From NCBI GenBank assembly GCA_963556695.1, contig CAUWAG010000003.1:1798001-1862000 (forward strand): DNA of 64,000 bases, given 5' to 3'. This document shows, in pieces, positions 1 through 10,200 of the stretch. A model generated the notes under the pieces. It saw only the letters and a list, made by a program, of their open reading frames with translations, was not told the DNA's origin and ran no database searches. How positions within the stretch are numbered: position 1 is the first letter of the stretch; the number at the start of each line of letters is the position of its first letter. Source of the stretch: Anthostomella pinea (lineage: Eukaryota > Ascomycota > Sordariomycetes > Xylariales > Xylariaceae). Made by a program: the position numbers and the translations under genes.

Positions 1-1772
1 GCCATCCCAGTTCGGGACCCAGAGCATGATGTTCATGACTTCCTCCTTAGTCAAGAATACGTCGCGCCGACATATCTTGTAGACACCAGCGAGGGTGTCT
101 TGAACGATACCCATCAACGGACCATTTCGCTGCGGGGAAACAATGTTGAGAGGTACCATGCACAGCTCGCGGACTTCGGCACGAGTTTCCTCGGTCTGCG
201 GTACGTGGAGATTCATCTCGTCTCCGTCGAAATCTGCGTTGTACGGAGAGGTGACCGACAGGTTCAGTCGGAACGTAGAATAAGGCATCACCTTGACACG
301 ATGACCCATCATGGACTCTTTGTGAAGAGATGGCTGACGGTTGAAGATGATGTAGTCACCGTCTTGGAGATGACGTTCGACCTTCCAGCCATACTCCAAA
401 GAGATTTGTCCAGCGCGCTTGTGGTGTCGGAGATCGATTCTGGTTCCGTCTGAGCGAACAACATACTTGGCACCCGGATGCTCGTTGGGGCCGTTCTGCA
501 CGAGCTTGTGAAGCCGAGAAATGTTGTATGGCGTGACGGTCTCGGGATACGTCAAGGTTCTCGCGATACTTCGGGGCACACCAACTTCATCGAGAGATAT
601 GTTGGGATCACCAGTGATGACTGTACGCGCAGAGAAATCGACACGTTTGCCCATCAAGTTTCCACGGAGTCGACCATCCTTTCCCTTAAGACGTGATCGA
701 ATTGACTTGACTGGCCTGCCGCTCTTCTGCAGAGCTTGAGGTTGACCAGCAATGTCATTGTCCATCAAGGTAGCAACATGGTACTGCAGGAGCTGCTCGA
801 ACTCCGAAGCGATGTGAGCAGGGGAACCTTCCTGAATGGCTTGGCGGACATTAATGTTGGCACGGAGGATATCTCCCAGCTTGTACGTCAGATCATCCTC
901 GTTTCTGAGGCCCTGACCAGTTCCGTCCATCGAAATACTGGGGCGGACCGGAGGCGGAGGGACGGCGAGAACAGTGATGATCATCCATTCCGGACGAGCG
1001 TAATCCTTGTTCAAACCCATATCCCGAAGATCTTCATCGGAGATGTGCTTCAGGATGTTGAGGGCCATCTCAGGCGTAATGATCCGCTGTTCCTTACCCT
1101 TGGCGCCGCTCTCATCCCGCGTCTCGGTCTGAGCGGTAAGTCTGAGCGCAGAGTGCCGAACTTGAGGTTGGATGTTGCCACAACCACCGTGACCCATGGT
1201 CTTGGGCTTGTTACCGGGTTCGTACTCCTGGTTCTCGTCTTTGGGGATCTCGTTGCTACATTGCCTCTTCTGCTTGCAGCAGTTCCAAACGCGTTGGAAT
1301 CGAGCCTTAGGATCTCGAGTGGCAACTGCGGCCGCAAACTCTGGTGTTTCCTACCGTAGCTCAATTAGCATCAACAAGATCCAGACTAGTCAGGAAGCCA
1401 GAGCAGGAAACTGACTCTATCATCCAAGACCCTGCTGCAATTATGGCAGACCATCTCCAGGATCTTCTTGACCTTCTTGATGAACCCGGGATGGTAGACA
1501 GGCTTTGCCAGCTCAATGTGACCAAAGTGACCGGGACACACATTCATGTCCTCCAAGCAAGTGCCACATTTGAATTGACGATCCACAGAGCCTAAGCGAG
1601 GGTCGTTCAATCCATTCTGACGCGGCTTTGTTCGAGTCTCATCCATCGTCTCGGGATACATGATGTGGGCGCAACTCATGTTCTTGATTTCCTCAGGCGA
1701 GAGAAGACCAAACTGGATCTCCTCTACGATCTTCAGGGGCGCATCCGAGTGCGCAAAGTGGAGGTTCGCCAT
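1..1772 (-). CDS. RPB1: RNA polymerase II largest subunit, N-terminal part (cut by window edge)
   Basis: Catalytic subunit of nuclear RNA polymerase II. Two exons are visible: 1416-1772 (119 codons) and 1-1350 (450 codons, running off the window). They are separated by a 65-bp intron (1351-1415) with donor GTCAGT, branch GCTAAT and acceptor TAG. The start is the ATG of [14 protein letters not shown]. The clamp zinc region is visible ([17 protein letters not shown], then CHNC, a CCKQKRQC stretch and GHGGC). The metal-A loop [10 protein letters not shown] is at 211-240, about residues 490-499, holding the three catalytic aspartates expected near yeast positions 481-485. The [17 protein letters not shown] and FNRQPSLHK blocks are also present. 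The rest, including the CTD repeats, lies outside the window. The visible frame is intact. Identity is essentially certain; the donor GTCAGT is slightly off consensus, so the exact junction is inferred. Confidence 0.97.
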
Positions 1773-2758
1773 CTTGAATGATGGTTGCGGGGGAGGAGAA
1801 TGAGTCGAGGTGACAGTCGGGTGAGAATTTGGGGGATGTCGGATTTCGTGATTCGTGTCTCGCGAAAAGAAAACCAGCAACCGCAAAGACTGGCGTACTG
1901 ATTTATATAGCGCGGGACGCTGCTCGAAGTGCGGCGATCAATAATGGGAAGGGACCGCGGATTGCGGTCAGCGTGATAGCACTGGAGGCGCTGCCAGCCA
2001 GGCCAAGCGGCCTGAGGTGCCTGAGGTTGAGAGTCAGATTTTCACCAAGGCGCGCGAGTCGAGCGATGCGTCGCGGCGATGGAAATCACAGTTCTGATGA
2101 CTGCCTCGATGTCGAATACTCGCAGGAGGAAGTCAGGCGCGTGATCCGACGCGTGTTGGTGATGCTTCGTCAATCGTGAAGATAGTTGTTATGGGAGAGG
2201 ATGGCCTGCACTCAAGGGCGTTGAGAGATCACCAAGAAATGAGGCAGAAGCCGCCACAGGAAAGCGCTAGTCCTCGTTCGGCCAATGGGTAAAATGGGTC
2301 TTCACTGGAAGAGCTTTGTTCCGTGCAGCCGCGACTTAAGTATCAGTACTTGGTAAATGGCGGTGCCCTGGGCCAGCTTTAAGTATCTAAGTACATTACA
2401 TGGTCAGTGCGCTGCAGTCCCGTGCCCCGCTGCAAGACCGGGATTGATCCTCGCTGGTGAGTCAAGCTGTCAAGGTCAAAGTCGCCTCGAATGGATGCAC
2501 CGCCACGTTCAACGAATTACACCTGGAGGATAATTTGGAGTTTGGGTATCACCACTTGGTCACGCAGTTCCAAGTCCTTTCCATTCTTTACCCTCAATGT
2601 TCTATTGTCACAGCATAGAATGACGTCTACCCATTCATTGGATGGAAGGCTATTTGTGCACGCATAGGCGATAGGAGGTACGATCATCGGAGTATTTTTT
2701 ATTTCGTGGCGGATTTGGTTGGTGGCACCTCAGGTATTTATATATATGAAGAGCCGTA
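1773..2758. other. Intergenic: RPB1 upstream region and SWD1 downstream region
   Basis: About 1 kb between two minus-strand genes, so it must hold the RPB1 promoter and the SWD1 3' end. Short palindromic runs of the GTATCTAAGTAC kind occur near 2380. Open frames here lack coding character; I see no gene or RNA. Confidence 0.5.
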
Positions 2759-4238
2759 TCACTTCTTCTTACCCCCTGCTCTACCAGGTGCCTTTTTGGC
2801 CGCAACGGTCTTCTCTTCCTCGACTGGAACCTCGCCCTCCTGGCCCATGCTTCTCCGTCTGACCGTGCCTGTCGATACCGCAACGAACTCCTCCTCGCTG
2901 TCGCTTTCGCCCAGGTTGTACAACACCGGCATTTGAAAACCCGTGCCCTCGATGTCCTCATCATACCCTTTGCTCGGGTCCAGAGTCAGCACATCGATGT
3001 CCTCGTCCTCCAGATCTAGCCGGCGCTTGTTGATCTCCTCCTGCGGATGAATGTCGAACTCGTCCTCCCTCTCTATATACTCCACGTTCTCCTCGACCTC
3101 CACGAAGTCGGGTGCCAAGGCCGACCACCGCTGTGGGCTTGTCACTGACCAGATGTAGATGCGGCCTGTTTCTAGCCCGCAGGCAGCCAGCACCGCTCGA
3201 TGTGGATGCCACTCGATGACGCCTTGCTCCTCTTTGGGCCCTTCCAGCATCCTGACCAGACTACCGTGATTCCGCTCCCATATGTATAGCTCGTGATTGT
3301 TATATGTGGATGCTGCTACATATTCCCCTGTCGCGCTGAATGTGACATGGTTCCAGGAGAGTCTGTTGACCACGTCCTGGAACTTGTGCTCTAGTGGCAT
3401 CTGTATCGTATCCAGGTCGAGGTTCTCTGCCGATAGGTTGGGCACATGGAATGTCCGGATAATGCGATCCTGGGAATTAACCAGTAGTTCTCTTCCTGAC
3501 CCAGTCAACCGTAATGTCGTCACTACCGAGCTGCATATCTTCTCAGACCATATGATTTCGCGGGTGTTGGCGTCTATGATGTTGATCCGACCCTTGTTCG
3601 TGCCGGCAAGTATGTGGTCCCCGGTGACAGTCCATAACGTCGCTGTCGTCATCTGCTTCGCGTCCTCTTTTGCCTGCTTCTCCTTTGTCGCTGCGTCGGC
3701 ATCGGCGTTCGTTCGTTTCGGCGCCGAGGGTAGGGTGTGCTTGATGTCGCCCGAGCCGCTGAAGTCAACCAGCGACGGGGGTTCGTCAAAGATGGAAGCG
3801 ACGAACAGTTTACTAGACACCTTCGAATTAGTCACAGTGGCCCATCGTTCAATCTATTGCACCAAAGGGCAGCCCTTACTGATTCCAGGGATGCAACTCG
3901 GCTGTGTAGATAGGCGCCCGAAAGCGCACCTCTCTAAACCTCGTCCCATGCTGCAGGTCCCATAGCACCGCCCTCCAGCCCTGGCAGGCGGAGAGCAGGT
4001 ACTGTCCGCACCGCGACCAGCTCAACGAAGTGATGGCCGACCTATGGCCCCTCAGCTTGCGCGCGACACCCATCGTCTCCAGGTCCCACACGACAACGGT
4101 GCCGTCCACGCGCCCCGAGGCGAGGTGGTCGCCCTTGCGGTTGAAGCGCAGACATGTCGTGTGGCCGGATCGGATGGTGTTGGTGATGTTCTCGGGGTAG
4201 TCCTGGAGCAGGTAGTCGTCGGAGAGTAGCAGATTCAT
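2759..4238 (-). CDS. SWD1: COMPASS histone H3K4 methyltransferase complex WD40 subunit Swd1 (RBBP5 homologue)
   Basis: WD40 scaffold of the Set1/COMPASS complex, which methylates histone H3 lysine 4 in the nucleus. Two exons, 3880-4238 and 2759-3812, give 470 residues. The 67-bp intron has donor GTAAGG, branch CTAAT and acceptor TAG, and splicing yields the conserved HPWNHKLFVASIFDEPP junction. The start MNLLLSDDYLLQDYPE is typical of the family; upstream in-frame codons are not family-like. WD repeats include GHTTCLRFNRKGDHLASG, GHRSAITSLSWS and WHPHRAVLAACG. The C-terminal acidic tail (EEVEYIEREDEFD-like stretch, then DEDIDVLTLDP) is the RBBP5-type activation and ASH2L-binding segment, followed by a basic GGKKK end. 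It shares a 402-bp divergent promoter with THG1. All key parts are present and I see no lesion. Confidence 0.93.
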
Positions 4239-4640
4239 GGTAGCGCATGCATATCTGGTTTGCAGGAGGATAGAATTGGTTTGCGACGGCGCACGACGCC
4301 TGCGAGTGTCTGCTTGGGGCCTTGGGGAAACTTGGGCAAACTTGCAGATCGGGGTCGAGCTCTGTGGTACGAAGCACAATGTGCAATGTCGTAGCCTTGC
4401 AGTTCGATTGACGCGATCTTCCGGGGTCCGGACAGGGACCACCCCGCTGATCCCCCACTATCAACGCTGCCCTAACGACGCCATCATCGTCCCTAGGTAT
4501 CTACTTAATAATCAACGCCAGCTCTAACTCATCGTGGGCCTTGTTTGCTCGAGCCTCCTGCTTCACCCCTCATTTGGTGAAAATTTAGAGGAATCTGTCA
4601 CATTGGTGCAAAGTCCGTCTGTCAGAACAGCACTGGAAAC
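4239..4640. promoter_or_regulatory. Divergent promoter region SWD1 / THG1
   Basis: 402 bp between the ATGs of two divergently transcribed genes, so it must contain both promoters. No clear TATA box at a canonical position; a CCTAGGTATCTACTTAATAATC stretch near 4491-4512 is the only AT-rich patch. Confidence 0.6.
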
Positions 4641-5883
4641 ATGGCCAACTCTCGGTGAGTGGGCATCAGACTTGGCTGCCCTAGACTGACATGCCGTCCA
4701 GGTTCGAATACGTGAAACAGTTTGAGCACGACAAATACCTTCTACCAAACACATGGATAGTCATCAGAATCGACGGGCGGGGGTTCAGCAAGTGATTTAC
4801 CCCAAATCTATATCACAATTTTTTATTGCTTGAATTTTGACGTTCACATAGGCTATGCGCCAAGTACGGCTTCGAGAAGCCCAACGATCGCAGAGCCGTC
4901 GACCTCATGAACGCTGCTGCGAAAGCAGTCGTGACCGAGCTGCCAGACATCACCATCGCGTATGGAGTCAGTGATGAGTATAGGTGTGCACCATTGTAGA
5001 TCTTTGATCGTTGAGCTGAGGTGACCAACTGACCGACTTATACTAGCTTCGTATTGCACAAGAGCTGCACCTTGTTTGAACGGAGATCAAGGTAAGAGTT
5101 GCTGAAGTGCCATCAGTAAGAATTCAGTCTGATATAAGACACAGTAAACTGATAACCACAATCTCCTCGACGTTCACTGCATACTATGTCCATCTGTGGT
5201 CCAGCTACTTCCCCGACACGCCTTTATCATCTCCGCTTCCCAGTTTTGACGGACGGGCTGTTTGCTATCCCAGCGTCCAGAATCTGCGGGATTACATGAG
5301 CTGGCGGCAGGTTGACTGTATGTGACACCCTCGTTCCCAACAGCCGGTGCCATATTCATGGGCAATAAACAGGTCACATCAACAACCTGTACAACACCAC
5401 GTTCTGGTCGTTGATCCAGCTTGGTGGTATGGAAGCCAAAGATGCCGAAAAGTTCCTCGCGGTGAGTGCTCACCCCTCAAGGAAGAGCCCGAAATTGATT
5501 GGCATGCAGCCGACCCTCTCAGCGGACAAGAACGAGATTCTCTTTTCGAAGTTTAAGATCAACTACAACAACGAACCAGAGGTCTTCAGGAAGGGCACTG
5601 TGGTCTTCCGAGATGTAAGCATCGTAGGAGTCCGTCGACTTGATTTTGTACTAACAGCTGCTAGTATGAGCTCGTTGAACCCGCAGGCCAGAGGGTGGCG
5701 GACGCGGTGGATAATCTGGCCGAGCCAGTCCAGCAGTCCAAGACGCAGGAAGAGACCGACAAGAAGCGACGGGCGAAGGCGCGAGTGGTGGTGGACCATC
5801 TAGATATTATCAAAGACGACTTCTGGGACAGGCGGCCGTGGCTGTTGTCGAACAAGCCGGGCAAGGTTCCGAAGCAGACATAA
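4641..5883 (+). CDS. THG1: tRNA(His) guanylyltransferase (8 exons)
   Basis: Adds the essential G-1 to the 5' end of tRNA-His by 3'-5' nucleotide addition. Eight exons: 4641-4654, 4702-4791, 4852-4983, 5047-5091, 5145-5317, 5373-5461, 5510-5614 and 5665-5883. They sum to 867 nt, 288 residues, the usual family length. All seven introns are 47-63 bp with GT..AG ends (GTGAGT, GTGATT, GTGTGC, GTAAGA, GTATGT, GTGAGT, GTAAGC). Metal-binding residues are visible: D29 in RIDGRGFSK and D77 in [19 protein letters not shown] and the SADKNEILF motif follow. The first exon codes for only MANS plus two bases, so it is easily missed by gene finders. It is convergent with TMA23, with 150 bp between stops. The frame is complete across every junction, which supports the model strongly. 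Confidence 0.95.
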
Positions 5884-6033
5884 TAGAATCGTGATACCCC
5901 AATATGTCGCCTCATGTGCTGAGGTAGGCTCATTCCGGCATGCCTCATGTTCGGCCCCCCGGTGCGTTGCGTCTTGCGATCCAAAGGAGGCGTCTCCGAC
6001 AGGAGAATAGCGAAACCTTGTCCAGATCTGCTT

Positions 6034-6801
6034 TCATCCACTAGATGCTGTAGCTCGCCGCTTCACCTCTTTCCGCTTCCGCCTCACATCTCTCCTCGCC
6101 TTACGCTCCTCCTTGGTCTCCTCCCTGACCTCATCCTCGATCTCCTCGTTGACCACCTTGGTGCTCCGCTCAGCCTTCTTGGCCTTTTTCTTTTCGACCT
6201 TCCTGGCCGCCCGCTCCCCCGCCTCCTTTCGCGCCTGCTTCTCTGCCTTGTTCAACCGGCGCGCCTCCCTCCTCGCTCTCCTCTCTTCTTTCGACTCGCC
6301 CTCCTTCACAGCGTCGTCGACCCGCGGCGTACCCGCACCACTATCCGGCGGCGTCACCAACTGCTCCCTCTGCCGCCGCGGCGCCTTCGCCTGCTTCGCC
6401 TTCTTCACGTCCTTCTCCTCCTCCTCCTTCTTAACGGGCACAACCTTCTTCCCCACCGTCCCCTCAATAACGCCGCCCCGCACAAACGACGCGTACAAGC
6501 CCCGGGCGCCCGTGTACTTGGCCGCCGACCGCGCCGTAATCTTATCGAGCGCGCCGTTCCGCAGGGTCTGCCTCATGGTGCCGTTGCTGCCGCCGGTGTC
6601 GATGCCCTTGAGGGCCTGGTCGAAGGCGCTCAGCCACCAGGCCGTCGCCTTGTGGTCCGCCTTGCGGCTGCCCAGCCCGCGCCCGTCGTTGTTGCGCTTG
6701 ATCAGCAGGTGGTGCGTCAGCCCGTTGCTGTCGCTCGTCGGGTGTAGCGAGTGGCCTGTCCCCCGCCATCCCTGCGCCGTGAGGAGGGCGTGCGCGTCCA
6801 T
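6034..6801 (-). CDS. TMA23: Nucleolar G-patch protein Tma23-like, ribosome biogenesis
   Basis: 255 residues, no intron. The N-terminus MDAHALLTAQGWRGTGHSL is the short G-patch-type start of the Tma23 family, followed by GLTHHLLIKRNNDGRGLG and a WWLSAFDQALKGID block that this family shares. The second half (from about residue 115) is a very basic, charged Lys/Arg/Glu coiled-coil-like tail (KKAKQAKAPRR, KEERRARREARRLNK), as expected for a nucleolar protein bound to pre-ribosomes. It is divergent from the DDX60-like helicase, and its promoter lies in the 473-bp gap. A PXR1-type G-patch protein is the main alternative, but the short N-terminal motif and WW block favour Tma23. Confidence 0.85.
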   Translation of the reverse strand: MDAHALLTAQGWRGTGHSLHPTSDSNGLTHHLLIKRNNDGRGLGSRKADHKATAWWLSAFDQALKGIDTGGSNGTMRQTLRNGALDKITARSAAKYTGARGLYASFVRGGVIEGTVGKKVVPVKKEEEEKDVKKAKQAKAPRRQREQLVTPPDSGAGTPRVDDAVKEGESKEERRARREARRLNKAEKQARKEAGERAARKVEKKKAKKAERSTKVVNEEIEDEVREETKEERKARRDVRRKRKEVKRRATASSG

Positions 6802-7274
6802 CCGGGGCGCTGGCGGTGGGATTGTTGGTGACGAAAACGGGGCTGCGGAGAGAGGAGGTAGCTGCGAGTGGGATAGAAGGAGTGAGTCGCGAATTTGTGG
6901 TTGGGTAGGTATGCTGTAGGCTATCTGGAAGAAGACGGCATTTTCATATCAAAAAGTTGAAGCGACAAAAATTTAGTGGGGTGCTGTCTCTGGCGTGTGA
7001 TTGCCGTTGGATCTTAGAAACTTTCACTTCCAATTGCTCGTGTGGCGCAGCGACCCCGCGATCCAGCGCACTCACAAACTCAGTTTCTCCAACGCCGTGT
7101 TTGCCCCCTCAATCAATCCTCTCATCAATACAAGAACTTGCAACATTAAACAAGACCGCACACAAACCGAACTGAACGCAGTGTCATTACGAGTCGCAGC
7201 AGCATACCCACAACAGCTATGCCAGCTTAAGAAGTTTTCCAACTCTATCTCAAAACGAAAGATAATCCGCCAAG
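6802..7274. promoter_or_regulatory. Divergent promoter region TMA23 / DDX60-like helicase
   Basis: 473 bp between two divergent ATGs. The helicase side has an A-rich leader just before its ATG (CAAAACGAAAGATAATCCGCC region) and no upstream ATG in good context. No other feature seen. Confidence 0.5.
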
Positions 7275-10200
7275 ATGAGTGCGGCGAACGATGCTGCCAA
7301 CGGAGCAGCAAAGGCAGATGATGTGGCTGACGACTGGGATGCTGACTCGGACGATAGCTCCGAGGGTGTCAACGATGGAAACGAGAAGGACGATGTTGAG
7401 GACGACTCTGACGACTCTGACGACTCTGATGACTCTGACGACTCTTCGGCCGGAGGCGAAGTGAACGAAGCCCAGGAGAGCGAAATACTGAGTGCCTACC
7501 GCAAGCTGCAATCACGAAGAGTCGATCTGGTGGGCGACTATGCTGGTGACGAGCTCTTTCTAATCGAAGGCGATTCCATGCTGTTACGGTGTTTCTCGGA
7601 CTCGAAGCTGGACTTCGAAGACGGCTTTCAGATGCTCCATGCAGCCTACAACGTCGAGCATTTCTTGCATAATCTCGTCAAGCGCAAGTGTAACTTCCAC
7701 ATCGTCTTCTTCGAGAGCAACAAGAAGGTTTGCGTGCCACCGACTGCAAGCGAGCAGAATGCATGCAAGTACTATCTAGCCCGCACGGCTATCATTCGCC
7801 ACCTCGAGGCAAACCTACCTGGCTCGCATCCGGATGTAGCTGTTAAGGTGTTCTCGGACTATGGCTCGGACGATTTCAACAGGTATCTGACGGCTACCGG
7901 GCCCTACTTTCTGGCCATTCACGACGGAGCTTTACCGTTAGATCGCAAAGGCAAGGCGGTCAGTGATGGCGTAGGCGAGGCGAGCCCGAGCGCGCAGCGA
8001 GTGGCCCTTCGTCTAATGATTCTTACCTTCATTTCACGAGGGTACAACATAGCATTGGTGAACGGGTTGGAGTGGCGGGACACGAAGATAATGACGATGG
8101 TGCTAGAGAAACGAGGATTGGTGATGAAACGATCTGCGGCGCCAGCTCCAAGTGAAGAGCGGACTCTGGACGCATCCAGCGAGATCTCCAAGTTACAGTC
8201 CTTTGCTGAAGACTTCTCGGACCGCCAGCGCCTGGCTGTCATAGCTGTCAGTAAGCTCATGGCTCATCCGCCACCAGGCTTGCAACAGCCAGAGCTGCTG
8301 CCCCAGCTATGCTGCGTGTTCTTACTGCACGAAGCCTTGATAGCGCATCTCCCTCTCTCAGCACGGCGACTGAGCACTACCAAGGGCGCTAACGATGCTC
8401 AAAAGGCGCTGCGCAGCCTGACCATCATTTCTGAGGCGATCCTACGCGGTTCCAGTCTCGGAAGGGCTTCCGAAGCTCAAGCGTCCAAGAACGATCTCGT
8501 CGATTACATCGATGGGCGCCTATTCCTCCAGCTCACGCAAGCCCCTCCTTCGCCAACCGGCAAAGTACAAGAAACGTTCGTGAAGCTGCTGAATGCGGTC
8601 CAGCATCTCAGCAATGAGAAGCTTGAGCTTGGTAAGGCCGATGCTCCGCCCGGTAGCCAGCCGATAGGTAACGCTGCACAGGGCGAGAGCAAGCACAGCG
8701 ACATTGCCGTGTTGCCTTTCTCCAACCCGGTCTTCGACAAGCACTTGGAACCTGTGCACCTCAAGATTGACGAAATGGTCGGCGACCAGCAAAGCGCATC
8801 TTCGCACCGTATCTTCGTTGAATTGACACACTGGCATAACGCAAAAAAACCACTCATACGGAGAGGCCCGCAGACTGCCAAAGAGAAGAAAGACGAGTTC
8901 TGGAAGGCCAAGCGTGAGCAGCTGTTCATGGCTGAGATGGCAACCTACGCTGCCAGCTTAACAAATGCTGTTGGCAGAAGCCTTGACCCGGAGACTATCA
9001 TCGTTGGTGCGACGAAGTCCAGCGGTAGAGAGATGCCGACTGAGACCGTCAAGACTACTTCCAAGAAAGGGGCCAGCCAGTCTCCGGCCGATTCGGATGC
9101 TGATGACAAGACGTCCTCGGCGAAGGGCAAGCCTGCTAAGAAAGCTGGTGGGGGTGGCAAAACGGCCCAGAAGAACGCTGGAAAGCAGGCTATGCTCGCC
9201 CAGATCGCCGCCTCGAAAGCCAAGAAGAATGTATCCTCCGGCGACAAAGTCAGTAGCGCTTGGCATGTGGTTTGCAACAACTTCGAAGCAGACAGCGATC
9301 CGCGCTCGAAGTTCCGTAAAGCCAAGCAGTACCTGAGTAGCCTGAGGTCCGACTGGACAGAAGTCGTCGAGGCCGAGTGTCGGCTGTACATGCTCAACTG
9401 CGTACTGCAGTATTGGATTGAGGCCTGCCGTCGCAAAGAGCAAGAGCGCAAGACTGAAGTTACCGCCATGATCTGGAATCTCGCTCGTGAGGTCATGCGC
9501 AGCAAGGGTCTCACAAACAACATCATATCCGCCGTGGACCTCACGCTCAAGACGTTAAGCTTACCGGAAGTGCCGCAAGCGGAGGCTTCTGCCGAGAGGA
9601 AGCTTGGCTTTACATTCGCCCTGCCTGCCAAGGTGGACTCACTTGCGGTTAAACTATCCTCGAAGGACTTCCAAATGGAATACTGCGGGCCGTACCTCGA
9701 GCGTAGCTTCGACTCCAAACCGGACAGCAGAGTTGAGTTCAACCCGGACGGCTGGCAGCGAAAGGTACTGGATGGCATTGATGCACAGAAGAGCGTCTTT
9801 GTGGTCGCACCCACCAGCGCTGGTAAGACGTTCATATCATTCTACGCTATGCGCAAGGTTCTTGAAGCAGACGACGAAGGAGTGTTGATCTACGTCGCCC
9901 CTACCAAGGCCTTGGTCAACCAAATTGCCGCAGAGATCCAAGCCCGATACAGCAAGAATTTCAAATACGGCGGTAAATCAGTCTGGGCCATTCACACCAG
10001 GGACTACCGCATCAACAGTCCGACCGGGTGCCAGGTCTTGGTCACAGTTCCGCACGTCCTCCAGATTATGCTGCTAGCACCATCAAACGCCAACTCTTGG
10101 TCAAGCAGAGTGCGCCGCATCATTTTCGACGAGGTCCACTCTATCGGCCAAGCTGAAGACGGTGTTGTCTGGGAGCAGCTTCTACTGATGGCTCCTTGCC

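Noticed and set aside
5947..6919. Two plus-strand frames of over 260 codons
   Set aside because: Antisense to TMA23; Leu/Pro/Arg or Ser-rich composition is the mirror of its Lys/Glu-rich tail.
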